Shown here: piece by piece, positions 54,001-64,000 of the stretch
Numbering within the stretch: the stretch's first letter is position 1
Layout: the number at the start of each line of letters is the position of its first letter
DNA from: Trichuris trichiura
Taxonomy: Eukaryota; Nematoda; Enoplea; Trichinellida; Trichuridae
Direction of reading: 5' to 3'
Length of the DNA stretch: 64,000 nucleotides
Assembly: GCA_037903355.1 (NCBI GenBank)
Contig: JBAJFE010000045.1
Coordinates: 372,001 to 436,000, forward strand
Notes under the pieces: model-generated
Seen by the model: only the letters and a program-made list of their open reading frames with translations
Told to the model about the DNA's origin: nothing
The model's database searches: none
Position numbers and translations under genes: made by a program

Positions 54001-55126
54001 CTTCGTCAATGTTGGCCTGTTTCAGATGGCTACAAGTTCTTTAACGCGGACAATAACCGAAAGCCTCCTCTTGGTGCTGGCGTACGCGCACAGCCATTTT
54101 TTACTATTATTTGTTCATGCTTCAGTTGATGAGGCTTTGATTAACCATCGACTATGAACTAGGGGAAAGCCATTTTGAAAGGTCGATTGCGCCCCATGCA
54201 GCGACGTCGCATAGACAACTTACGTAAGCATGGTTCCACTACCCTATATAGCAATGGTTGGCCTTAGAGACAGGTTCGCTATAGGCGTTTTTGGAAAAGT
54301 TCCGAAGATAAATGCCTCGGGAGGAGCAGCCTTTCTACTTTTTTCCTTGTGCAATGCTCGAAAGTTTAAATGCTTAGGTGCACTTTGCCAGTTTAAAGAA
54401 AATGAGGAGCTATATTCCGCTGATGATAACACTACGTATAATTCTCGCAAAGGAGTCAGGGTAATCCCGCTATTAGTCAAAAGTGCCAATCTGACAGACT
54501 TCTGTAGGACATTGACAGCTTGAATTAGAAATCAATGACATTACTAGCAATGTTTTTTGAATTCTTAGCTATAAGGAGGGATCGCGAGCATACCAAACGC
54601 TCAAGTCAATCACTCAATACAGCCATTCTGTTATCTGCAAGCAGCTACTACTACCTACATCAACTGGCCAATCTCTTCCGGCTCAATTGCGTATTATTCA
54701 TGATAACTAAATGAGCGGGAATTTTAAGAAATGGAAAACATCATGGATACGTGCTCCTCACCACTTTAATGAAACTAAAGCTTCTGTAGAGGGTTAGCAA
54801 CTAAAACAGTCTTGCCAAACTCAGGACAGTGTCATCTGAATCGCATAACTGTCGAAGCAATTGAAAATATGCCTAATAGTAAGTCACATACTCGCATAAA
54901 TATGCAAATATATACATAAGCATTCAGGAATGGAGGAGTACACGGCCTACAATGCTTTTCTTGGGCATCTTACTTCTGAAGATGCGTGAAGACAACGCGC
55001 AGAAACACATACAACTGTAACTACATAATAGAAGAACTACTTTTAGCTACCTTTACACAGAAAAATCTCAATTAGAAGCAGCCAGAAGTGAGCATTTGAT
55101 ATTAACAGCGTTTGGTTTCTGCTTAC
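48033..55126. other. Region upstream of the main spectraplakin start
   Basis: If the exon at 55.1-55.2 kb belongs to the gene, this is its first intron; otherwise it is intergenic. It contains scattered open frames of 60-160 codons without recognisable domains (for example 52756-53208 minus and 54230-54523 plus). A short CTAGCGCTAGCGCTAGC palindromic run lies near 48305. Confidence 0.45.
49692..50174 (-). CDS. Unrecognised 160-codon ORF
   Basis: This is the longest open frame in the 48-55 kb gap. It includes KLTVQVNKLLSNLLSDQGLV and NTRRILIILGENIEIPCTKR. No motif, no acceptor or poly(A) context, and no support from neighbours. It may be chance, or an exon of a gene I cannot complete. Confidence 0.15.
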   Translation of the reverse strand: MSLHFVKNSVGSRQSAFHRLHFCSMAKLTVQVNKLLSNLLSDQGLVERNAVRPSNTRRILIILGENIEIPCTKRLLQSVATKIRFAAWGIPVKQALLLRLMESGARRAKVILCESDTFILRMKRTCYSSGVCFDCILNVFYNDSTAFRLSGQLCSIGVIV

Positions 55127-55241
55127 CCGCTGTTAGACGAACTTTGCGGTCCGAACGATCCAAACTAAGAAAATCAACCACTTGCCCCACCGTCCACTGA
55201 TCTACCAACTTCTTCGCGTCTGGGAGTTCATTGTTGTCCAT
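55127..55241 (-). CDS. Possible distal alternative first coding exon (unassigned)
   Basis: An ATG at 55241 opens 38 codons (MDNNELPDAKKLVDQWTVGQ, then VVDFLSLDRSDRKVRLTA) and reaches a good GTAAGC donor at 55126 in phase 1. Spectraplakin exon 2 starts in phase 1, so this exon could splice to 47815, giving an alternative N-terminus directly before CH1, as other spectraplakin genes do from distal promoters. It is the only well-formed minus-strand first exon I see upstream. It could also be the first exon of another gene whose remaining exons I did not find. Confidence 0.4.
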
Positions 55242-57540
55242 GTTGAACAAGGTTCACAATTTCTGGCGACTTGTAAAGGTCCTTGATCGATCACCGGGAG
55301 TGAGTCACCCTGCTGAACAAAAAATCGTTTACAGCAGCGAAGCTAACAGCTTTCAGTAAAGAAAATATTAATCAAACAACGTACGGAAATAAAATGAATA
55401 GGGTCAGCGAAAAGCGACAAAGAAATTTCATCGGTACCGTCCAACGTAGCTAACTAGCAATTACGCTACCGTTAATTTTAAAAAAAGAGTGCAAGTTACA
55501 TTATTATACGCGGGCTACTAGTACGAATTAACTAATCAAAAAATCATATCAAATTTGGGTGAAGGGAACACTTACGCATCGGTTATTGTGCTGTTAGTCC
55601 TATCAGACGTTTTTCAATGCCTTATCGCCAGTGTAAGTAACGTCTCACGGCCGGAGCGGCTATAGCTAACACGCGTAATGAAATTATTCAGCCGGCAGTT
55701 ACAGTATGACGGAAGAAACAGGAAAATCAGGTTTTATGGGAAATGCAGGCAAAAACGAAAGTTAAAAGTAAAGAATTACGAACTGTGAAGATACTTTACA
55801 AGACTAACCAGGTTTTGCGGGAAAACGAGCAGCATTCTCGCTGCACAGTGTACCATGTTCTTCCCACTGGCATTTCTTTGAGTTCCTTTAAGTTCATCGA
55901 TCTCGAATGCCATTTGGTTTTGATCAATTTTTCCTGTTCTCCTTTTTTCATTTTTAGTTATGTTTTAGATATTCAATGCACGCCCTGAGCAACCCTAAAG
56001 TTTTTGCCACGCAGGCTGACCCGTATTTAATTTTCCAGATATTACTCCGCTTTTATCCAGTTTGCTCTGAGTACGAATGCAATACTTCTTTAGCCAGCAC
56101 TGTGAACAGCGAATCCCATTTTTACTCCAGTGGTGGTAGCTTGCATGAGTACCTATTCAACTCCTGTTCTTGTATCCACTGATTAACCTTCTGATAAGTT
56201 AGAGTATTTATCAAGGTAGTATTTTGCTATTCTCACAAATCATGCGTATCTAACCACCGTCTGTCCCACCCACTGTAATACAGTTTTTAAAGTTGCTTGC
56301 TTGAAAGGAAGTGTGCTCCACTACTTTGCGAGTACACTAGTCTTGATGCTTTGTGTTCTTTAATAGGTCTGTTCACGTCTGGCGAGTCCTCGTTAGCTTC
56401 CCTTACAAATTATCAACTCGTCAAACTCTGGTGTTTAACTACTGGCCTACGGATAACAAACGAGATAAAGATGTTTTGTAACTGGAAGGATACGTGTCTG
56501 TTTAACAGTTTTAAAGTTTTAATGACGAAGGCTATTTTAAAACAAACTGAGGCAATGAAAAACTCAATCTGAGCGACGACTATACTCCGCGAATTACCGT
56601 ATTAGAGTTAACAGGTTCCTACGTGCACTCAAAGCTGTCCGAAGTTTTCGCTTCTGTGCAAAGTCCGGACTTCCTAAGCTTTAGTCATTTTTACGCTATT
56701 CTGCGCCTGACTGTTTAATCACCGTCTTGTTTTTGGCCATTAATTTATTCCCGCCGAAGAACTAACTTCAAAAGGCAACAAACTTGGAACTTTCAACACC
56801 GTTAGGATCGTTTTAATTGTTTTGGCCAGCATAATGATATTCTGACGTTTACTGTTGTCCTTAAGGCAGATAGAACTTATCTAAGCGTTTTGACAATGGG
56901 GTAAGGGGAGTTTTGAAATCCGCCGAAAGGCGTTCTGCAATCGCACGTACAAACTGCGCACCGGGAAAGTTGTTGAACGTTATTGTTGGAACGTGTCACT
57001 AGGGAAATGCCGTTCAAGTGACGCATTGTTGAAAAATGCTAAGCGCAGCAGACAGCCGCAGCCGGTTTTTCATCACCTGTTCTTTTTATGTAAGCTCAAT
57101 GTTGCTTTTGTCACGATGTTTAAATAAAAAGACTGGCTCGTTATTTCCAATCCATTAAAAATATTTTACCAGTCTACGACGATGGTCCATTTCGTCGTGA
57201 GAATTTGCAAATATTCTTCCGCGTGTTCGGATCTTTTGTAGCACCGCGAGACTTTCTGCTGCCAATGTGCAAAGCTTATTTTTACATTCTAAGTTACGAT
57301 TTTAAAAAATTTAACGCTTTCTTGCGGGTCGTTTCATGTTAGTCTGCTGAAAGATGCTGAATTGAACAAATGCTAACCTGAAAACTAGTCTACTGTAACT
57401 CCAGTAGCATAGTTCAGCTTTCGGACTTGTTTGGTTGCCGGTTTGGGTTGCCGCTGCTGTTGGTATTGAAGGTTGTCCTATTGCTACCGTATAAACGTAA
57501 GTGTCTTGATGTTTGCAGCTGTACGCCAAATGGAATTACT
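55242..57540. other. Intergenic DNA before the Sm D1 gene
   Basis: No domain or RNA gene recognised. The Sm D1 promoter or outron presumably lies in the last few hundred bases. Confidence 0.45.
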
Positions 57541-57550
57541 TTTATTTCAG
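57541..57550 (+). promoter_or_regulatory. 3' splice acceptor just upstream of the Sm D1 start
   Basis: TTTATTTCAG ends 6 nt before the Sm D1 ATG, matching the nematode acceptor consensus TTTTCAG. It may end an outron (spliced-leader addition) or a 5' UTR intron. No clear donor is visible close upstream other than GTAAGTG at 57498. Confidence 0.6.
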
Positions 57551-57555
57551 TAACG

Positions 57556-57921
57556 ATGAAACTTGTTCGTTTCTTGATGAAACTGAGTCACGAAACTGTA
57601 ACAATCGAGCTGAAAAATGGTACGCAGGTCTATGGTACAATCAGCGGAATAGATGTTGCGATGAATACCCACTTGCGTGCCGTCAAGTTGACCGCCCGCA
57701 ATCGTGAGACTGTACAATTGGATACTCTAAGTATTCGAGGAAACAATATCCGTTACATTGTGCTGCCAGAATCGGTACCGTTAGATCAGTACTTAATCGA
57801 CGATGCTCCAAAGATGAAGCGTAAGCCGCAAGTTGGTTCAGGGGGTATTCGTGGACGCGGACGTGGCCGTGGTCGCGGTCGTGGTATGCGTGGCCGTGGA
57901 GGGCCTCGTCGTGGCCGTTAG
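57556..57921 (+). CDS. snr-3: Small nuclear ribonucleoprotein Sm D1
   Basis: This encodes a 121-residue single-exon protein, the usual length for Sm D1. It starts [20 protein letters not shown]. The Sm1 motif follows ([20 protein letters not shown]), then Sm2 ([17 protein letters not shown]). The C-terminus is a [11 protein letters not shown] and GRGGPRRGR tail of the type that carries symmetric dimethyl-arginine. Sm D1 is part of the heptameric Sm ring on the U1, U2, U4 and U5 snRNAs. The start is fixed by homology; the frame is open further upstream, but a TTTATTTCAG acceptor ends 6 nt before this ATG. The gene symbol is taken from the C. elegans orthologue. Confidence 0.97.
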   Translation: MKLVRFLMKLSHETVTIELKNGTQVYGTISGIDVAMNTHLRAVKLTARNRETVQLDTLSIRGNNIRYIVLPESVPLDQYLIDDAPKMKRKPQVGSGGIRGRGRGRGRGRGMRGRGGPRRGR

Positions 57922-57983
57922 TCAAGACGACAAGCTATGTTTTGCCACAGTTCATCCGCGAGCATTATTCTTCTATATGACCC

Positions 57984-57989
57984 ATTAAA
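57984..57989 (+). terminator. Candidate poly(A) signal of the Sm D1 gene
   Basis: ATTAAA lies 63 nt after the Sm D1 stop codon and is followed by a T-rich run (CCTTTTTTTCCG). Both position and context suit a short nematode 3' UTR. Confidence 0.45.
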
Positions 57990-58629
57990 CTATATGATTC
58001 CTTTTTTTCCGTTTTGGCGACATTTGCATGGCTAATGATTTATTCGCAGTATTGTTCAATGCTTTCTTTTGATGCTTGTAAAGAACCACAGCGCTCTCAC
58101 GACTTACCATCTGTAACTACCTTGAGAAAGTGAATTCTCTGTCGCCAAAGTCATGCACTCTTTAAACTACTTAACATTTAGCTTAGGGAGAGAAAGTGAA
58201 AGCTCTCGTTGCAGCTTGTCCTGAAACGGTTGTTATCGGATTTAGAGCAATAACTTAGGCAGCATGAATTATACTAAACTTTATGTGGCTATGGATTTTT
58301 CCGTTTTGACCAAATCACTATGGCCGTTTTTGCTTGGCAATGCGTAGATATGCCTTAAGCTTAAGGTGAACGTACTGGCGGCGGGAAACTACCTACAAGT
58401 CGCAACGTTTCACATTAGAATGGCCACAGCGAATTACGTCAAAACGTCGTGGACCTAATTCTCCATGAGTCACAAAGACTTGATGCAACCTTAGAGGTCA
58501 TAATTTACCATACAAAAAATTCACAGCCACTGTTAGCTGTAGGAACAAATTGTTTTGTAAATGTAACTTCTTGGTACGGGGTCCGTATAGTTTCATGTCG
58601 AGTTTTTTTCACGGAAAGTTTGTCCCGTT

Positions 58630-58686
58630 GATAATATTTTTAATATTCCGGAGCTTTCGGGTGGAACGAGACCCGTCTTCAGCGGT
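58630..58686 (-). repeat. Dispersed retroelement-tail module, second locus
   Basis: On the minus strand it reads ACCGCTGAAGACGGGT, an 8-nt loop, ACCCGAAAGCTCCGGA, then about 17 AT-rich nt and TTATCAACGGGAC. The same blocks occur in both arms of the foldback at 42.6 kb. The stem GGGT/ACCC is kept although the loop and inner bases differ, which suggests the hairpin is conserved. Confidence 0.6.
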
Positions 58687-61600
58687 GTATAACTGTCGCT
58701 CCACGAATCCAGCATTTTATTCTCAGAGTCGTACGAACGCTTTTGATATTATAATCCTCTCCGTCCGTTACTCTGGTAAGCGTTACCTCGAACAGTGCGC
58801 AAACTTGAAATTCTGACTAACAATGTTCATAACATGCAAGGCGACGCTTTTTCCTTGAGCAACAAATCAAGATTGTCAGCAAATAGACTAATCAACGTAC
58901 ACTTTCAATAAACCTACTGCCATTTTTGTCAAATAAGCTAATTGGCATTGGCTTAACGTGGACCAATCACCATTATCCAAGACCTCATCCTCCTGTTACA
59001 TACTATTCATCATGTACGCAGTATATATATATTAAAACATTAATATGTATATATTAAAACGCTAGGTTTCAACGCACACGGTTTCATCCCGTTTGATCTG
59101 CTCAAAATCGCTTCGCTGAGGTAAGTTTGCCCATTTATCAACGAACGAAACTATACGTCAACCCTACGAGGCATAGCATTTGCAATTACAGTTAGCAACA
59201 ACGTATCGAATGCCGAAAATCCCAGCCATTTAAAGGGCAGGAATAACCCAAACTCTTATTGTTCGCAACAGAGCAGCAATGCCATCTACCTGCACCCTTC
59301 ATTAGAGAAAAATGTTGACCGTCCTGTTCAACCCGTACTGTTAAGCATGCGCGCTGTCAGTTAAATCAGAGCAGCAAAATAATCTCTTATGTTTACGTGG
59401 AAACTCAGGTTGTAGCAGTATACGATGGCCAGCGCGCCCGAAGTAAGTGAATGATGGGTTACGGCAAACCTTTGTTCCCACTGATATTACCCAGCACCTT
59501 CCGAAGCTAAAATAAGAGCAAATGCTTGGCTTAGGCGCAGGTAAAGAAAGAAAAGGATGGCCTCGTCTTTTCTGAATGTAAACCATCTTACGACGAGTTA
59601 TGGTGGGTAGCTCGCGTGGCTGTGGTAAGTAGTGTCCGTATGACTACAACAAAAGCTTGGTTGCACCCTACGCATAAATGCTGAAAAGTCGATTGAGCAA
59701 CGACAACCATGAATGGAAACTAAACCTTTGCGTCAAAACGCCGTGCGTCAAAAGACATCTTTTGGCCTACAAAACACTTTAACCTGCACATCAGTCAACA
59801 GTGCTGTTATCAGTGTCATAGTAGTTGGAACTGTTGGAATTCGTATCGTTTTAAAGGGTTTGCATTTGTTCATGTGTGTGCATCCTACTTATGGGATGCA
59901 TAAAGAACAGGTGCGAACCACGAGAAAGAGTGGCCCAGCGGTCGGTGAGTTTTTGTCTTGTTTTCCTAGGATAGGACTGTTATGACGGGAATAAATAAGG
60001 TCTCGATTAAGAGACAAGGTATTCTAAACCATGAGCTTGCGGAATATTTATTACGGGAAAATTGTGCGTTAACAAACTGCTCTTAAACCGTTAACAATAG
60101 GTTTGTAAAATAAGTGAATCTTAACGCCAGGTTCAGTCCTTCCGGAAAAGATATGAGAATAGCAGGTTCTTCTTTAAGCCTAGTCGAGCATAGTTTTCAC
60201 AGTCCGCTTAACCTTATCCTTGACTTGTAAGGTTGACGTTTTCAAAAGCCAGGCACTACAAGTAAGCGATCAAAAGTCGCAATACATAGCCGCGGTAGCT
60301 TTCTGCGCTTGTTAGAATGCCTGCAACCGTTTCTCTGTCCACTTTCTTCCCACTTATTTTTTCATAAGGTTTACTTCAGCCTTTTTCCTTCTGTCATTTG
60401 AACAATAAACTTGCTAAACGTACTGTAGTTTTGACTAGCTTAAGCACCCTATTTTCACGTCGCATTGCGTCTAACCGTGATTTGGTCATACCACAGCGCT
60501 TCTGGGAAAAAGTCGCATGCCGAAAGTCAATCAATGTTTAGCAAAAGATTAATATCATCAAGTGTACGCAAGAGCTGCGTTTTCTATCCATTAAGGCTTT
60601 TCTAGTTGGTGGATCACGTGCGTGTGAGACAGCGGAGTAAGCTGTCACCGAAATGCATTATGAAAATGTACACATCCCTTAGACTGCATCCATTGTGAGC
60701 AAAAGAACAAGGAAATCATGCATAAAGTTGAAATGAGACTTAAGGGGGTAACTAGTGGCCTTCCGGTTTCTACCAACTTTTTTCTTCTGGCCATTATGTT
60801 TTTTGTGGTCCACTGACCTCTTCAGATGTGTTATGAAACCTCTTAAATGCAGAACCCGTCATTCAGAATTGTTCAGGAGAAGAGTCGGTCCACCGTATGC
60901 ATTAAAAACGTTCAGGGTACCTGACCGCTGCCTGCTGTTATTAAAACCTCTTTTTTGTTCTGATCGTTTTACGTTTGGCTGTGGTGAACATCTTGCTAAA
61001 CTTGAAGTGTTGTACATTAAGGTTGCGCGGTCTGAGCTCAGGCGCGACCACACGGGGTGGGTGAAGAACAGTGACTTAAAATTACACTGATTGGCCCTCA
61101 TATCCGAGCGGTCTGAGCATTAGCGGTTTCAATGAAGTTCCCATTTGTAGCAGAACACAAGGTTTGATTACAATAGTTTGAAGGCACTTTAAAGCGTGCA
61201 TAAGTTCTAAACTTTGAATATTGAAACCGTTAGTTAGGCACTCTTATAGGTTTATCAGTCTTTCAAGCCTTTTCCGCCTCCACCCTCTGGACCTTTCCAG
61301 CGCCATCTAGATGTCGCTAGCGTCACTTGACCGCCGTTGTTTGGTTGTTGTTGTTCCAGTGTTGGTTCCTTGGGATTGGTTAAAGATCCCATAGCGCTGA
61401 TTCGATCACAACTACCTTGTATTCAAATGGTCGTTGCTCTTTTCTTTCCAACTAACGTCGAACTGACTATGGTCAAACCTGTAAGGTCCTCAGCAGTCTG
61501 TTGGCTCTTTGAGTATCATTGCTTTGAAGAGCAGACGATCTCATCGTCAGCCGGAGAGTCTTTCTTAATTTAGAGAACATTATTAAGACTCTGATGGTGG

Positions 61601-61995
61601 GATAAACACGAGTCGAACGTAATTTAACCGTTTATGCGAAATGATCTTGTTTATACCGCTGTGCAATGCAAATCGTTCCGTTAGTAGTCAGTTCGGCTTT
61701 GGTTCTTCATGCTGGAGAACTCCTACCAATGGTAGCCAGAGCGCATCCTTTTACGGACGGTTGGCTGCCGTCTTAGGAAGAATACTGGGAGACGTTTAAT
61801 CAGAATGGTGTCCCAAAACATTTGGCGTTTCCAATCTTTAGGATAGATCGTCGCAACTTACGATGATAGTTGGTGCAGGTTATCATAAACCTCTTACCGC
61901 TTTGCATTTTAGAGATCGAAGAAGTATAAGCCTCGACGTGAGTCCGTACGTGATTGCGTGAAGTATTACTTACCCTATATTACAGCGCATAAGAA

Positions 61996-62008
61996 CCCCC
62001 CCCCCCCC
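61996..62008. repeat. Homopolymer run of 13 C
   Basis: Thirteen consecutive C on the plus strand, unusual in this AT-rich flank; the exact length is prone to sequencing error. Confidence 0.8.
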
Positions 62009-62108
62009 ATTTCTAAGTAAAGAGTTGTAATGATTGGCCCATTGACATCGACGCTGATTGCTCAAGTCTAGGTCAATTGGGATTGGTCAGTCCTCTGTGA
62101 TTGCAAAT

Positions 62109-62324
62109 CTAGTCTGTTCCATAATTTAGAGCGTTTTTCAGGGATTGTCTCACTTTCTTAAAAGCTGTGTACTCTTCCCTACCGCTATTCAACACTTGCG
62201 AAAGCACATTCTCTCTGATCTCGTCGGATATACTTTTCGATATTTTAGCAATTTCCCTCAGGAATGCAGCATAGCTGGCAGCGCATTCCATCAATTCACT
62301 GCGCGGTACAGCTTTTGCAGCCAT
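62109..62324 (-). CDS. Small helical protein, unrecognised
   Basis: An ATG in good context (AAATGG) opens 71 codons (MAAKAVPRSELMECAASYAA, then FLREIAKISKSISDEIRENV) to a stop at 62109. The composition is rich in E, K, A and S and predicts amphipathic helices, unlike the noise frames around it. In the same frame immediately upstream, after one TAA, there is a further coding-looking run (GAIEHFTCAEDEAAKMTELA). The gene may therefore be longer and broken by this stop, or the two parts may belong to different transcripts. I do not recognise a family. Confidence 0.35.
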   Translation of the reverse strand: MAAKAVPRSELMECAASYAAFLREIAKISKSISDEIRENVLSQVLNSGREEYTAFKKVRQSLKNALNYGTD

Positions 62325-63200
62325 TTAAAATGTTGCCTCCGCCAACTCTGTCATTTTTGCTGCTTCGTCTTCCGCACAAGTAAAATGCTCTATTGCCCCA
62401 TGAAGCTGAAAAGAAAGCATAAGTTGAACGTCCAAGACAATGTAGCATCCGAACCCATTCTGAGCAGTCTTTGAATGCTTGAAAATTGTACAGGCTATTT
62501 TTTGTGCGCAAATCCAATTCGGTCCTTTCTCTCCTGCCTAAGATGTAGTTTATCTTAGTGTACAGGCGCCTAAGGCAGTGCTTACGATGGCCAATTTATT
62601 TTGCACAGATTTGGATACGATGAAATGCCTAACTTTTCTACACAATTCCAATGCGTTTACGACAGAGCAAAGCGGAGAGCACAGAAAATTTATAGTTAAA
62701 CTAAATCTGAATAGTATGCAAATTCATACTCCACACTCTGCGCAATAAGTTAAGACTCGAAAAACACTAAGTTTAAAGTTTATTTGCTACAGAGAAGGCA
62801 ACTAAGCGGGAGCGTTTAGGAATACAGTACTTCATGCGGTGCTGCGATGAAAAAGTGTTCGTAAACGGGCGCTTATCGCATTTTTCCAAAATGGATGCAA
62901 CATGGCGCCTTTTCAACTTTACTTGATGATGTTTCGAATGACAGGATGTCTTCTAGCAGGCTTGAGTTGTTTCATAGTTGATCTTCTGACTCACGGGTTT
63001 GGCCTGTTGGATGTATCTGTAAGTAAACTTCAAAGTACCCTACCAACGAGTGGATGAGCAAATTGTAAGACAAAATACAGAACAATGTGGATACCGTACG
63101 TTTCGCAACTGCTCTTGTTCCGCCGTCAGCAGTATGAGGGAGAATGTTTTTATTCGGCAAGGGGTTTATATAGCACATGGGAAGAATGGGTGTTTGATTA

Positions 63201-63449
63201 GTTGTGTAGGGCGCAGCATTCGAATTTGTTAATCGCCGCAGCCCATACTTCACTAACCGCCACACCATTGTCGCGGTTGATAGTGGAGGTGCTCTGGATG
63301 TACAGAGCCTCCTTAGTACACCTAAGGTGTAATAGGGTCTCACGGCAAATAGTTTCTACTAGATTCCATCGTTTCATTGTACAGTTTCTGATTTCCATAT
63401 TCTGCTTCAAAGTCGACATTGGGTGAGCTAACATTCTATGTTTTAAGAA
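63201..63449 (-). mobile_element. Remnant of a Penelope-like retroelement: C-terminal GIY-YIG-type region
   Basis: The minus-strand frame contains FLKHRMLAHPMSTLKQN, then TKEALYIQ and INRDNGVAVSEVW. A run of the form KEALxI, a gap, then NRDxGxxxSxxW is what I associate with the C-terminal end of the GIY-YIG endonuclease of Penelope-like elements. It is followed at 63130-63098 (minus) by CTGACGGCGG and then GCGAAACGT, a tail hairpin of the kind seen after such reading frames. No reverse transcriptase core is seen upstream, so this is a truncated copy. The identification rests on recall of the motif. Confidence 0.5.
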
Positions 63450-63550
63450 ATCTGATGTCAGAGCCGTTGGAGCCGCACTCCTCGGAAGAAGGTGGTAGGT
63501 AATCTTACCTGCGGTTGGCTTTTCTGGCTGACGCGTATTGAATTTTGCAG

Positions 63551-63924
63551 GTGTTAGTAGTAGATCAAATGAGGAAAGTCCGATGGCTGAGGCCCCTCGA
63601 GTGGGACATGTTATGGAATTGAAGAGGCTCTGCCACATGAGGAGAGTGAGGTGTCAACTCACCTGCTCGGAAGAAGGCAGTGGCAAATTCGTGGCGGTAG
63701 TCAAGTTGGCATCCGGTCAAAAATTCAAAGCGATCGGCAATTCGGGGAGAAAGGCAAAAGCGGCTGTTTCTTTTCTCGCGCTGAATTGTATGAATGAGAT
63801 TGCCGTAACTAATGATACTTCGCTTGTGTTGTCTCTGCAGTTATTGAACTGTAGTTTAAATAATGAAAATATAATTGTTTATATTAGTGTTCCTATATTT
63901 TATCGCCGTTCGTTGCACGCGTAG
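63551..63924 (+). CDS. Exon with a double-stranded-RNA-binding domain (gene incomplete)
   Basis: After an ATTTTGCAG acceptor the frame encodes a dsRBD of about 64 residues: VMELKRLCHMRRVRCQLTC, then GKFVAVVKLASGQKFKAIGN, and the signature third helix SGRKAKAAVSFLALN (equivalent to the KKxAKxxAAxxAL of the family). An in-frame ATG lies at 63583. The frame runs on to a TAG at 63922. The part after about 63805 is poor coding sequence, and GTAACT at 63804 may be a donor. The identity of the full protein is unknown. Upstream exons were not found, and the gene may continue past the window edge. Confidence 0.65.
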
Positions 63925-64000
63925 GAAGCTGTTTATGAGAGTACAAGAAAGATGCGAAGTTTTCGGGAAGTAATTGCTACTTGAACATCGTTAGTTCATT

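Larger units (their letters stand above)
57990..62108. other. Mostly empty DNA after the Sm D1 gene
   Basis: Apart from the retroelement-tail module at 58.6 kb, an AT dinucleotide patch with a repeated TATATATTAAAAC near 59.0 kb, and the C13 run, nothing is recognised. Open frames at 59713 and 60755 (plus) have no motifs. Confidence 0.45.

Noticed and set aside
61083..61185. tRNA-like start (CATATCCGAGCGGTCTGAGC resembles a Leu/Ser A box)
   Set aside because: No proper B box or T arm follows, and only the acceptor stem partly pairs. At best a degenerate pseudogene.

Overview
The window comes from a nematode-like invertebrate genome. It holds short introns (about 50-66 nt) with GT-AG ends, some long introns, moderate GC content and AT-rich gene-poor flanks. 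The gene order and splice design of the main locus match what is known for C. elegans vab-10. A clade I nematode (Trichuris-like) is my guess; nothing here proves it.

About 43 kb (5003-48032, minus strand) is one giant spectraplakin gene (VAB-10 / MACF1 / Shot / dystonin family). I rebuilt 42 exons by reading splice sites, and every junction keeps frame. From the 5' end (high coordinates) these are: an acidic N-terminus and CH1 (48.0-47.75 kb, then after an 8.3-kb intron 39.45-39.07 kb), CH2 (36.8-36.5 kb), and the plakin domain with its SH3 insert (35.8-31.8 kb). That shared 1349-residue head is followed by one of two alternative tails. Tail A is a single 7.0-kb exon (31.3-24.29 kb) with its own stop. 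It encodes a highly charged alpha-helix built on a 24-bp minisatellite, then a long plakin-repeat array (plectin-like, about 3684 aa in total). Tail B skips that exon and runs through about 30 spectrin repeats (23.5-6.2 kb), two EF hands, a GAS2 microtubule-binding domain and a Ser/Arg-rich tail ending in an SxIP motif (about 4961 aa). An internal exon between CH1 and CH2 (38.0-37.3 kb) would give a membrane-anchored, CH2-only form. A further possible first exon lies at 55.2 kb.

The other supported genes are small. A complete single-exon Sm D1 snRNP gene lies at 57.56-57.92 kb (plus), preceded by a splice-acceptor-like outron end. A double-stranded-RNA-binding-domain exon is near the right edge (63.55-63.92 kb, plus). 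Three weak candidates are a small helical ORF at 62.1-62.3 kb (minus), a Lys/Arg-rich ORF with a 51-bp tandem repeat near 2.5 kb (plus), and a coding-looking fragment antisense to a spectraplakin intron at 16.5 kb.

Mobile-element traces form a theme. There is a GIY-YIG-type C-terminal remnant of a Penelope-like element at 63.2-63.45 kb, and related 3'-tail hairpin modules at 42.6-42.8 kb (a nearly perfect 121-bp foldback flanked by 15-bp direct repeats) and at 58.6 kb. A second, diverged 206-bp foldback lies at 43.2-43.4 kb. The remaining intergenic stretches (1-2.2, 2.8-4.8, 48.0-55.1, 55.2-57.5 and 58.7-62.1 kb) show nothing I can name.
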